Shown piece by piece: positions 26,216-33,500 of a stretch of DNA of 33,500 nucleotides; within the stretch, counting starts at the first letter, position 1, and each line of letters starts with the position of its first letter. A program made the translations under genes and the position numbers. The stretch comes from CAYVFC01 sp964450715 (GTDB lineage Bacteria > Myxococcota_A > Polyangia > Polyangiales > JAFGIB01), in assembly GCA_964450715.1 (NCBI GenBank), contig CAYVFC010000091.1, forward strand, positions 1 through 33,500, written 5' to 3'. The notes beneath the pieces are model-generated. The model saw only the letters and a program-made list of their open reading frames with translations. It did not search any database and had not been told where the DNA came from.

Positions 26216-26239
26216 GGGAAACCAACGAATCGAGGTGTA

Positions 26240-29200
26240 ATGACTTCGCGGTACTTGACTTGCTCGTGGCTGGCACTGTTGTTGGCGGCCTGTAACGTCT
26301 ACAACCCGGGGCTGCTGGACAGGCCCGATGCGTCGAGCGGTGACGGGGGACCGGTAGCGTCCGACGACGGCGGCGGCGCGGGCGTGAGCGGCGGCGGTGC
26401 GGGCGGCAGCGACGCCGGGGCGGCCGGATCGGGCGACGCCGATGCCGGCGAAGTCGATACCGGTCCGGGCGACCTGTGCGTGCCCAATCCGGACGACGAC
26501 GGGAGCTGCCCGCTCATCTGCCCCGAGGTCTGCGACGGTGCGGACAACGACTGCGACGGCGAGACGGACGGGGCAGCGGCCGCACTGGCCTGCGATCTGC
26601 CTCATGCCACGGCGCAGTGCATCAAGGGCGACTGCGTGATCGAGCACTGCACGGGGGTGTACGGCGACTGCAACGGGGTTTCTGACGACGGTTGCGAGTC
26701 GCCGCTCGATACGCTCGAGGACTGCGGGATCTGCCAGAACGCGTGCGACGGGACCTCCTGCGCGGGCGGGGTCTGCAGCCAGCTGCAGTGCGACGCCGGG
26801 TATGCCGACTGCGACGGCGATCCGGATACCGGGTGCGAAGCGAGCTTGAGCACGCTGCTGAACTGCATCATGTGCGGCCGGGTCTGCGCCTTCGACAATG
26901 CCGGCAGCAGCTGCGAGAGCGGCGAGTGCGCCTTCGTCGAATGCGTGGCCGGATGGGGCGACTGCGACGAGGATCGGTCGAACGGCTGCGAGCTTCAGCT
27001 GGATACGCTGGACGACTGTGGCGAGTGCGGCAACGCCTGCGAGAAGACCGCCTGCGCCGGGGGGGTCTGCTCGGCGCTCGACTGCGGCGACGGCTTTGCG
27101 GACTGCGACGGAGACGAGGACAACGCCTGCGAAACCGAGCTGCTGAGCAGCATGTCGGACTGCGGCATGTGCGGCCGCAGCTGCGAGCTGGAGAACACCA
27201 TCAGCGTGTGCGACGACGGGCAGTGCGAGATCATCCAGTGCCAGACCGGGTTCGACGACTGCGACGGTGACCTGCTGAACGGCTGCGAGGCGGCGCTGGA
27301 CTCGCTCGACAACTGCGGCCGCTGCGGGATTCGCTGCGAGATCCCTGACGGTGAGGCCTCTTGCGCCGGGGGCATCTGCACCGCGGCCCAGTGCAACCCC
27401 GGGTATGCCGATTGCGACGGCAGAACGGGCAACGGTTGCGAGGTCTCGCTCCACAGCCTGGCCGACTGCGGCATGTGCGGCGCGATCTGCGACCCGCCCC
27501 ACGCCTCGGAGAGCTGCGACACCGGAACCTGCGAGATCGTGGACTGTGACGGCGGTTGGGGAGACTGCAACCCCGACCCCGGGTGCGAAACCCAGCTGGG
27601 AACCCTGGCCAATTGCAGCGCCTGCGGGGACGCCTGCACCGATCTACCCAACATCGTTTCGGCCGGCTGCTCGAGCCTGACCTGCACCATCAGCGAATGC
27701 GCCGGCGGCTGGGGAGACTGCAACGACGACCCCGGGTGCGAGACCCCGCTGGGCACGCCCCAGAACTGCCTGCAGTGCGGAGACGTCTGTCCGGATCTGC
27801 CCAACGCGAGCGAGGTCTGCGATCTGGGCGTGTGCGGCCTGGGCGACTGCGAGCCCGACTGGGGCAACTGCAACGCGGACCCCGGGTGCGAGACCCCGCT
27901 CGACACCGTGACCGACTGCGGGGGCTGCCAGGAACAGGGGCTTCCCCACGACTGCGCGCTGCTGCCCAACGCGATGAATTTCTCCTGCCCGGACGGGAGC
28001 TGCGCCTATGATTGCGACGAGGGGTATCTGGACTGCGATCCGGACCCGGCATACGGCTGTGAAACCACGGCCGATACCTCCAGCGACTGCGGCGGCTGCG
28101 GCAACCTCGACAGCCAGTACGACTGCCACGCCCTGCCCGGCGTGGACCAGGTGGCCTGCTCGGAGGGGGCCTGCATCGTCAACAGCTGCGATCCGGGCCG
28201 GGAGGACTGCAACGATACCGACAGCGACGGTTGCGAGACCGAGCTCGGCACGGTGCAGGACTGTAGCGACTGCGACGATACCTGCAGCGCGCCGCCACAA
28301 GCCACGGCCGGATGCAACGGCAGCCTGGGGAGCTATCAGTGCGGCATCGGCCAGTGCAACGGCGGATGGGGCGACTGCAACGACGCGGCCAGCGACGGTT
28401 GCGAGAGCTCGCTGGCGACCGCGACCGATTGCGGGGGATGCGGAAACCTGGACCCGCAGTACGACTGCACCGCGCTGCCCGACGTGGACGAGACGGCCTG
28501 CCCGGCGGGCGCCTGCGTGGTCAACAGCTGTGACGCCGGATTCCAGAACTGCGATCGCGACCACGGGAACGGCTGCGAGGTGCAGGGACCCGTCTGCTAC
28601 ACCATCTTCCTGTATACACCGAGTAATTTCGATCCCGCGCCGGCTCCGATGAACCTGGCCAGCAGCGGAACGGTCACGCTGAACTGCGGGGTATCGACCT
28701 TCGACTCGCAGAACCTGACCTTCGGCAACTGGTGCGGCCAGATCGAGCCCACCCCGGTGGTGCGCACGCAGCCGGGCGGGCCGGACTTGGTCATCCTGCC
28801 CCTGCTGGGTCTGACCGTGGCGGCGGGCTCCACCCTGGATCTCCTCGGCAACCGGCCGGTTATACTCGCGGTATATGGCGACGCTGTCATCGACGGGCAG
28901 GTGGACGCCAGCGCCAGCGGGGCGACCCCGGGGCCGGGGGGGAATGCCTCGGATTGCGGCAACGGGGGTAACGGCCTGCACGATGCCACCGGCGACGACG
29001 GCAGCAACGGCGGCGGCGGCGGCGGGTTCGGCTCGGCCGGTGCCAACGGCGCCAACGGCCACCAGTGCACCGACTGCGGCGGTGGAAGCGCGGGCGCGGT
29101 CTCGGGCGCGGCGACACTGGTGCCGTTGCGGGGCGGATGCAGGGGCGGCGACGGCGGCAGCAGCGCGGGCGACGCCCACGGCGGAGGCGGCGGCGGGGCC

Positions 29201-30136
29201 GTACAGATCTCGACGGCCGGGGCCCTGAAGGTGACCGGCACGGTATCAGCGGCCGGCGGCGGCGGGCGTAGGGGGTCGAACCACGAGGACGGCGGCGGCG
29301 GAGGCGGAAGCGGCGGAGCGGTGCTGCTGGAAGGCGACAGCGTATCCATCTCTTCCTCGGCCCGGCTGACGGCCAACGGCGGCGGCGGGGCCTCGGGCAA
29401 CGATACCAACGGTGCCAACGGCGACCACGGCGACGACGGAAGCCAGACCGGAACGAGTCGGGCCCCGGGCGGCACCGGCGACTACGGCGGCGACGGCGGC
29501 GACGGCGGGGCTTCGGCCGGCGCGCCTACCTCGGGAAGCGAGGGGCAAAACGAGTGTACGAACTGGATCATCGTCTGCCTCGAATACACGCCGGGAGCCG
29601 GGGGTGGCGGCGGCGGGGGGGGCGTAGGTCGCGTCCGCATCAACCGCGCGACAACCTGCACCCCGCCCGGCACCCAGAGCCCTGCGCCAACCGTGTCCTG
29701 TCACTCCTGCGGAACCGACTACTCATCGCCGGAAAACGGTTGCGCCAAGCTCTGCTACGAAACGCATACGTATTATTACTGCGGCACGACGCGCGACCAG
29801 GCAAACGCCAGCACGCGCTGCACAGGCGCGGGCATGTACCCGGTACGGGTAGACGGATCGGCCGAGAACCGTTTTCTGAGGGCAAGCATCGGCGCGGACA
29901 GCTGGATCGGCGCCAACGACCTCGCCACCGAGGGCACCTGGATCTGGTCCGTCGACGGCCAGGCATTCTGGCAAGGAGCCTCGGACGGAGGCCCGGTGGC
30001 CGGCCGGTACAGCAACTGGAACGCCGGCGAGCCCAACGACGCCAGCGGCGAGGACTGCGCCCAGTTGCTGACGAGCGGGTTCTGGAACGATCTGAGCTGT
30101 GCCGGCAGCCTCGCCTATATCTGCGAAGGCGAGTAG
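26240..30136 (+). CDS. Large surface lipoprotein C: MopE-like motif, Cys-rich repeats, C-type lectin domain
   Basis: A 1298-residue paralog with a different stalk. GAGGTG lies 4 bp before the ATG. The lipobox is LLAAC18, followed by NVYNPGLL, parallel to A and B. After a Gly/Ala/Asp linker there is one MopE-like motif (CDGADNDCDGETDG), then about 13 Cys-rich units of the pattern C-x-x-G-[YW]-x-D-C...GCExxLxTxxDCxxCGxxC. The C-terminal part matches A and B: YTPSNFDP, RPVILAVYG, a Gly-rich segment and a C-type lectin domain with E1264-P-N and W1282-N-D. The units resemble Cys-rich repeats common in myxobacterial surface proteins, but I cannot name a family for them. Translation probably follows lipoprotein B on one transcript. 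Confidence 0.87.
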   Translation: MTSRYLTCSWLALLLAACNVYNPGLLDRPDASSGDGGPVASDDGGGAGVSGGGAGGSDAGAAGSGDADAGEVDTGPGDLCVPNPDDDGSCPLICPEVCDGADNDCDGETDGAAAALACDLPHATAQCIKGDCVIEHCTGVYGDCNGVSDDGCESPLDTLEDCGICQNACDGTSCAGGVCSQLQCDAGYADCDGDPDTGCEASLSTLLNCIMCGRVCAFDNAGSSCESGECAFVECVAGWGDCDEDRSNGCELQLDTLDDCGECGNACEKTACAGGVCSALDCGDGFADCDGDEDNACETELLSSMSDCGMCGRSCELENTISVCDDGQCEIIQCQTGFDDCDGDLLNGCEAALDSLDNCGRCGIRCEIPDGEASCAGGICTAAQCNPGYADCDGRTGNGCEVSLHSLADCGMCGAICDPPHASESCDTGTCEIVDCDGGWGDCNPDPGCETQLGTLANCSACGDACTDLPNIVSAGCSSLTCTISECAGGWGDCNDDPGCETPLGTPQNCLQCGDVCPDLPNASEVCDLGVCGLGDCEPDWGNCNADPGCETPLDTVTDCGGCQEQGLPHDCALLPNAMNFSCPDGSCAYDCDEGYLDCDPDPAYGCETTADTSSDCGGCGNLDSQYDCHALPGVDQVACSEGACIVNSCDPGREDCNDTDSDGCETELGTVQDCSDCDDTCSAPPQATAGCNGSLGSYQCGIGQCNGGWGDCNDAASDGCESSLATATDCGGCGNLDPQYDCTALPDVDETACPAGACVVNSCDAGFQNCDRDHGNGCEVQGPVCYTIFLYTPSNFDPAPAPMNLASSGTVTLNCGVSTFDSQNLTFGNWCGQIEPTPVVRTQPGGPDLVILPLLGLTVAAGSTLDLLGNRPVILAVYGDAVIDGQVDASASGATPGPGGNASDCGNGGNGLHDATGDDGSNGGGGGGFGSAGANGANGHQCTDCGGGSAGAVSGAATLVPLRGGCRGGDGGSSAGDAHGGGGGGAVQISTAGALKVTGTVSAAGGGGRRGSNHEDGGGGGGSGGAVLLEGDSVSISSSARLTANGGGGASGNDTNGANGDHGDDGSQTGTSRAPGGTGDYGGDGGDGGASAGAPTSGSEGQNECTNWIIVCLEYTPGAGGGGGGGGVGRVRINRATTCTPPGTQSPAPTVSCHSCGTDYSSPENGCAKLCYETHTYYYCGTTRDQANASTRCTGAGMYPVRVDGSAENRFLRASIGADSWIGANDLATEGTWIWSVDGQAFWQGASDGGPVAGRYSNWNAGEPNDASGEDCAQLLTSGFWNDLSCAGSLAYICEGE
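26611..28590 (+). repeat. Cys-rich repeat array in lipoprotein C
   Basis: Thirteen occurrences of the GCE/ACE landmark by eye, spaced about 40-65 residues apart. Each unit has a DC-x-G/D-D turn, a Leu-x-Thr step and a C-x-x-C-G knot. Three middle units have the shortened form DPGCET, and the later units carry longer inserts (GCGNLDSQYDC, GCGNLDPQYDC). Confidence 0.8.
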
Positions 30137-30183
30137 GGAGAAATCTCCTGCAAATGGAGATCTCTCCCTCCGGTCGAGATGAC
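30136..30183. terminator. Hairpin and dispersed-repeat-like sequence after lipoprotein C
   Basis: GGGAGAAATCTCC (30136-30148) pairs with GGAGATCTCTCCC (30156-30168), 12 of 13 bases, directly at the lipoprotein C stop codon. There is no T run on the + strand. It continues into CGGTCGAGATGACA, a combination I recall from dispersed palindromic repeats in many bacteria. It may end the B-C transcript. Confidence 0.55.
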
Positions 30184-30293
30184 AACGACAGCGAAGCTCG
30201 AGGACGCCTCGAATACGGTCGCGATCCTTTGGTAGAAGAGAAAGTCAGTAAGACCGATCACCGGTGGCGAGAATGCCATGGGTCGCTGATCGT

Positions 30294-30689
30294 TCAGATC
30301 CCGCCGCCGGTGCCGCCGCCGTAGGCGCCGCCGGCGCCGGCAGTGGTCGTCTCGTCCATACACATGGAGGTATCGAAGGTGCAGCTGGCCTGGTAGCAGC
30401 CCAACGTGCCGCCGGTACCCTCGCCCAGCAACGCGCAGGTCATCCCGTCCAGATCGGTGCCATCGCACTGCTCGACGTCGAGGTTGACGACTCCGTCTCC
30501 GCAAAATCCCGCGGGAGCCACCGGACCGCTATCCGGAACCACGCTCGCGTCGACCGTGAACTGCTCGATCAGCCCGGTGCCTCCGCCCTCGGCACAAGAA
30601 ACCATCAGCAACGCGGTGAGCGCTGCGGCGACGATGGTGAAAAAATTGACGAACGCAAACGAAGACCCGTTTCCGGTCCGCGTGATCAT
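30294..30689 (-). CDS. Small Cys-rich lipoprotein
   Basis: A 131-residue predicted lipoprotein read on the - strand, converging with lipoprotein C. GGGAGGT lies about 9 bp before ATG. The signal (FFTIVAAALTALLMVSC32) ends in a lipobox with Ala at +2. The body holds one Cys-rich unit, FCGDGVVNLDVEQCDG, then GMTCALLGEG, LGCYQASC and FDTSMC, a pattern common in myxobacterial exported proteins and akin to DUF4215-like repeats. The C-terminus is Gly-rich (GAGGAYGGGTGGG). Role unknown; it may be an accessory of the neighbouring surface lipoproteins, but it has its own transcript. Confidence 0.8.
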   Translation of the reverse strand: MITRTGNGSSFAFVNFFTIVAAALTALLMVSCAEGGGTGLIEQFTVDASVVPDSGPVAPAGFCGDGVVNLDVEQCDGTDLDGMTCALLGEGTGGTLGCYQASCTFDTSMCMDETTTAGAGGAYGGGTGGGI

Positions 30690-31061
30690 GTTTGCTACCT
30701 CCCAACTGTTCTAGGCTAGAGCTCTCTTTATTGCTTTGCCCTGCCTTTCGTAACGCGTAATTCCTACCTACCACTACATTGGAGCCTGCGCAATAGGCGA
30801 ACAGTTGGAAGGGGAATCCGGTTTACCCTCTACCGATCCCGACAAGCCTCATGCGGTGAGCGCACCCTCCGGGTCCCGCCGTGTTTCGCAGAAAAGCGCG
30901 GATAGGAGAGCGGCGGCGATCGAAGATCACCGTTTCTCGTCGCTTCACGCCACTGAGTTCCATATCCCGATGGGCCTGTGCACAATTCGCAATTAAACCA
31001 TGTCGATTCTCACCGTATCGGTTACGAAAAATGCAATGTCAGCTGAATATTACAAAAAAAG

Positions 31062-31070
31062 TGGTATACT
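31062..31070 (+). promoter_or_regulatory. Candidate extended -10 promoter of the autokinase gene
   Basis: TGGTATACT gives a good -10 (TATACT) with the TG of an extended -10 element, in an AT-rich patch unlike the surrounding DNA. The -35 is poor (CTGAAT at 16 bp). The start codon is about 100 bp downstream. Confidence 0.5.
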
Positions 31071-31121
31071 TTTCGAGATATCAAGAATGATCGCCTGGCC
31101 GAAAGCCCGACGATACGCGGG

Positions 31122-31136
31122 GGCGGTATGACCGCC
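31122..31136 (+). other. Short hairpin in the autokinase 5' leader
   Basis: GGCGGT (31122-31127) pairs perfectly with ACCGCC (31131-31136) around a 3-nt loop, with further GC-rich pairing downstream. It lies about 38 bp before the GTG start and could affect translation. Confidence 0.4.
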
Positions 31137-31173
31137 TGCGCGGTCGGCGGGATGATTCGAGAGCGCTCATAAC

Positions 31174-33432
31174 GTGCCCCATCACCTCTCCACGAACCGA
31201 CCCCCGATACTGGCCAGCGTTCCCGATCCGTTTTCCGGCGGCCCTGCTGGTCGGGAGGAAGAGGTTCCCTTCGCCGATCTGGTACGAAGCGCGCTAGGGG
31301 TGGCGAAGACATATGCCTGGCTGATCCTGGGCTTCACGGTAGCGATGGCGACGCTGGCCGGCTACTGGACTTCGCGGCAACCCAAGATCTACCAGGCCGT
31401 AACGCGGATCGAGCTGCTACGCTCGCCGCCTCGCCCGCTCAGTAACGAGGTGGAGGACGTCAACGAGACCTTCTTGAGCTATTTCGGTACGACGAGCTGG
31501 GCCGCGACCCAGTTGGAAGTGATCCGCAGCCGCGAGTTGTCCAAGGCGGTGGTTCTCGAGCTCGGTTTGCATCGCGATCCCGACTTCGGTGCGAGCGGAC
31601 CGAGTGTAAAGGGAACCCCCTCGGACGAGGTCCTGACCCGGGCGGCCATAGCATTGCAGGGCATGATCATACTCGAGCAGTTGCAGGACACCTACATCGT
31701 GGAGATCAAGATCCGGGACACCAAGCCGGAACGCGCGCAGGCCATCGCCAATGCCATAGCCGATGTCTACCTGGAGAAGTCGGGCAACGAGCGCCTCGAT
31801 TCCACCACCAACGCGCTTCACTGGCTCACCGATCAGGCGGACGAGCTCAAGAAAAAGGTGGAGCGGTCCGAGCTCGTCTTGCATGACTTCAAGAAGAACA
31901 ACGGCATCCTCTCCCTCTCGCTGGAAGGTAACCAGAACATCATCTCCGCCGACATCCAGCGCTACAGCGAGAAGATGGGTGAGGCGCGCATCCGGCGCAT
32001 CGAGTTACAGGTGCGCCTCAAGGAGCTGCTGGCGGCGCACGACGAGGACGACCCGACCCTAATCAACAACACCCTGATAACCGGCAACGAGAACATCAGG
32101 GCATTGCGGAAGCAGTACCAGCAGAAGCAGACCGAGTACGAGGCCATGGCTACTCGCTACGGCGAGAACTACCCGGAAATCCGCCGCCTGGCGGCGGAGC
32201 TGCAGAGCCTACGCCGGCAGATGCGCGACGAGATCGACGGCCTGGTCGAGGGCGTCCGGTCGGAGCTGAATCAGGCCAGAGCAGCGGAAAAGCAGTTCCG
32301 CACGGCCCTGGAGGAGGCGCGGGGGGCCGGATTGGAGCTCAACCTGCGCGAGATCGACTACAAGCGTCTGGAACGCGAGCGGCAGAACAACGACAGGCTG
32401 TACGGCTATGTATTGGAAAAGTCGGCGGAGACCAACCTCACCCGAATGCTGCGGCTGGCCAACGTACGCATCCTGGAACGGGCTCTGCTGCCGGGGGCGG
32501 CCATAGGTCCCAACCTAAGCCGTAGTGTCGTCAAGGGCGCGATGGCCGGCCTGCTGCTGGGCATTCTGCTGGCCATCGGGCTCGCCAAGCTCGATCAGAC
32601 CATCAACGGAACGCCGGATGTCGAGCGGGCCGGGACGATGGTGCTGGGCATCATCCCGCGCATCGGCGCCAGAAAGGCTTTGCCGCTGGGCGCCGGCGAG
32701 CGGCCGGAAGAGGCCAACTCGGCCGAGCTGTTCGTACATACCGCGCCCAAATCGGTGGCGGCCGAGTGCTGCCGGGCCATCCGCACCACGCTCGCTTTCA
32801 TGGCGCCCAACCGGGATCTACAGACCCTCGCCGTCACCAGCGCCAGCCCGCTGGAGGGCAAAACCACGCTGGCGGTCAACCTGGCCATCTCCATGGCCCA
32901 GAGCGGGAAGAAGGTGCTGCTGATCGACAGCGATCTCAGGCGTCCGCGCATCGGCAAGGTATTCGGCAAGGCGCCGGGCAAGGGAGTCACCTCGATTATC
33001 GATGGCGATTGCAGCCTGTCCGAGGCGGTTCAGCAGACCGAGGTACAAAACCTCTCCATCCTCGCTTGCGGTCCAATCCCGACCAACCCCTCCGAGCTGC
33101 TGCACACCAAGGGCTTTGCCCGGTTGCTGGAGGAAGCCGGCAGCGAGTACGGGGCGATCATTCTCGACAGCCCGCCGCTAGGCCTGGTCACCGACGGCAC
33201 CATCGTCGCGCCGCAGGTAGACGGCGTGATCCTGGTGGCCCGCGACCGGTCCACCACCCGCAGCGCCCTGCGCGCGGCCCTGCGCACGCTCAACGACGTT
33301 TCGGCCAACGTGCTGGGCTGCGTACTCAACGGCGTGGACGCCTCGCGCCGGGCGTACGGGTACGGCACGGGGCGCTACTACTACTATTGCAGAGACGAGA
33401 GCGAGCAGAACGCGGCCGGCGACCGCGCCTGA
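31174..33432 (+). CDS. Wzc-type polysaccharide co-polymerase and tyrosine autokinase
   Basis: An inner-membrane BY-kinase expected to control chain length and export of a capsular or exopolysaccharide. It is 752 residues. GTG 31174 is the first start after an in-frame stop (31153); the ribosome site is weak. An N-terminal Wzz part has a membrane segment at about 48-67 (AWLILGFTVAMATLAGYW), then a long coiled coil and a second membrane segment near 448-468 (VVKGAMAGLLLGILLAIGLA). The cytoplasmic kinase has Walker A SASPLEGKTT (556-565), Walker A' with D585-S-D587, and Walker B ILDSPP with D665. The C-terminus carries the Tyr cluster used for autophosphorylation (Y728, Y730, Y735-Y738). Partner polysaccharide genes are probably downstream, outside the window. 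The call as BY-kinase is firm; the polysaccharide is unknown. Confidence 0.94.
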   Translation: MPHHLSTNRPPILASVPDPFSGGPAGREEEVPFADLVRSALGVAKTYAWLILGFTVAMATLAGYWTSRQPKIYQAVTRIELLRSPPRPLSNEVEDVNETFLSYFGTTSWAATQLEVIRSRELSKAVVLELGLHRDPDFGASGPSVKGTPSDEVLTRAAIALQGMIILEQLQDTYIVEIKIRDTKPERAQAIANAIADVYLEKSGNERLDSTTNALHWLTDQADELKKKVERSELVLHDFKKNNGILSLSLEGNQNIISADIQRYSEKMGEARIRRIELQVRLKELLAAHDEDDPTLINNTLITGNENIRALRKQYQQKQTEYEAMATRYGENYPEIRRLAAELQSLRRQMRDEIDGLVEGVRSELNQARAAEKQFRTALEEARGAGLELNLREIDYKRLERERQNNDRLYGYVLEKSAETNLTRMLRLANVRILERALLPGAAIGPNLSRSVVKGAMAGLLLGILLAIGLAKLDQTINGTPDVERAGTMVLGIIPRIGARKALPLGAGERPEEANSAELFVHTAPKSVAAECCRAIRTTLAFMAPNRDLQTLAVTSASPLEGKTTLAVNLAISMAQSGKKVLLIDSDLRRPRIGKVFGKAPGKGVTSIIDGDCSLSEAVQQTEVQNLSILACGPIPTNPSELLHTKGFARLLEEAGSEYGAIILDSPPLGLVTDGTIVAPQVDGVILVARDRSTTRSALRAALRTLNDVSANVLGCVLNGVDASRRAYGYGTGRYYYYCRDESEQNAAGDRA

Positions 33433-33500
33433 GCCATCCGCCCTACCGGGCGGGCGCAAGGCCTCACCATTAGTCACATTTTTCGCCGATCTTCTCGCCG
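33433..33500. repeat. Palindromic repeat fragment after the autokinase gene
   Basis: A 16-base stretch at 33448-33463 (GGGCGGGCGCAAGGCC) is identical to 7980-7995 in the gspJ leader. This shows that the leader elements belong to a family that also occurs between genes. No gene is visible before the window edge. Confidence 0.75.

Larger units (their letters stand above)
30690..31173. other. 484-bp divergent intergenic region
   Basis: This lies between the divergent small lipoprotein and the autokinase gene. It holds the ribosome site of the - strand gene (near 30698-30705), an AT-rich patch at 31040-31080 with a candidate promoter for the autokinase, and a short 5' leader hairpin. A possible - strand promoter pair (TTGCGC, 17 bp, TAGGTA read on the - strand, about 30763-30795) is weak. 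I see no gene or known riboswitch. Confidence 0.6.

Noticed and set aside
30264..30719. + strand open frames over the small lipoprotein
   Set aside because: The - strand frame has a lipobox, Cys-rich motif and ribosome site; the + strand frames have none.

Overview
The window is GC-rich bacterial DNA that most resembles Myxococcota or a related lineage of the former Deltaproteobacteria. This is inferred from gene content: a type II secretion operon ending in gspN, very large lipoproteins with MopE-like Cys/Asp motifs and thrombospondin type 3 repeats, a C-type lectin fold in a bacterial surface protein, and a Wzc-type tyrosine autokinase. No rRNA, tRNA or CRISPR was seen.

Region 1 (1-13492, + strand) is a type II secretion system operon entered inside gspD. 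The order is gspD (5' end missing), gspE, gspF, an uncleaved GspG-like gene, gspG, gspH, gspI, gspJ, gspK, gspL, gspM, gspN. Most spacings are short, and H-I-J-K are joined by ATGA overlaps at H/I, I/J and J/K. GspC and the prepilin peptidase GspO are not in the window. The pseudopilins H, I, J and K have unusually long leaders (37, 68-69, 52 and 75 residues), and each leader-coding stretch carries inverted-repeat DNA, apparently palindromic repeats tolerated because the leader is cut off.

Region 2 (13493-30136, + strand) holds three tandem paralogous lipoproteins, here A, B and C. Each has a lipobox, a shared C-[DN]-x-Y-[DN]-x-x-LL start, a MopE-like motif, a long repeat stalk, a shared probably beta-rich and Gly-rich segment, and a C-terminal C-type lectin domain with an EPN motif. 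The stalk is about 33 thrombospondin type 3 repeats in A and B, and about 13 Cys-rich units of a different type in C. A and B share a block of about 3.8 kb (14951-18764 and 21179-24992) in which I found no difference, although their flanks have diverged and the C-terminal part of B is closer to C than to A. This mosaic suggests recent gene conversion. A and B have matching upstream promoter-like sequences, but A carries an extra block with a 160-bp MITE-like palindrome between promoter and start codon. C follows B by 24 bp.

Region 3 (30137-33500) has a small Cys-rich lipoprotein on the - strand, a 484-bp intergenic stretch, and a polysaccharide co-polymerase/tyrosine autokinase (Wzc type) on the + strand. 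The window ends in a fragment of the palindromic repeat also found in the gspJ leader.

A working model, which is inference: the secretion system may help place the lectin-tipped stalk lipoproteins on the cell surface, where they could bind glycans, possibly including the polysaccharide controlled by the autokinase. Only adjacency and domain content support this.
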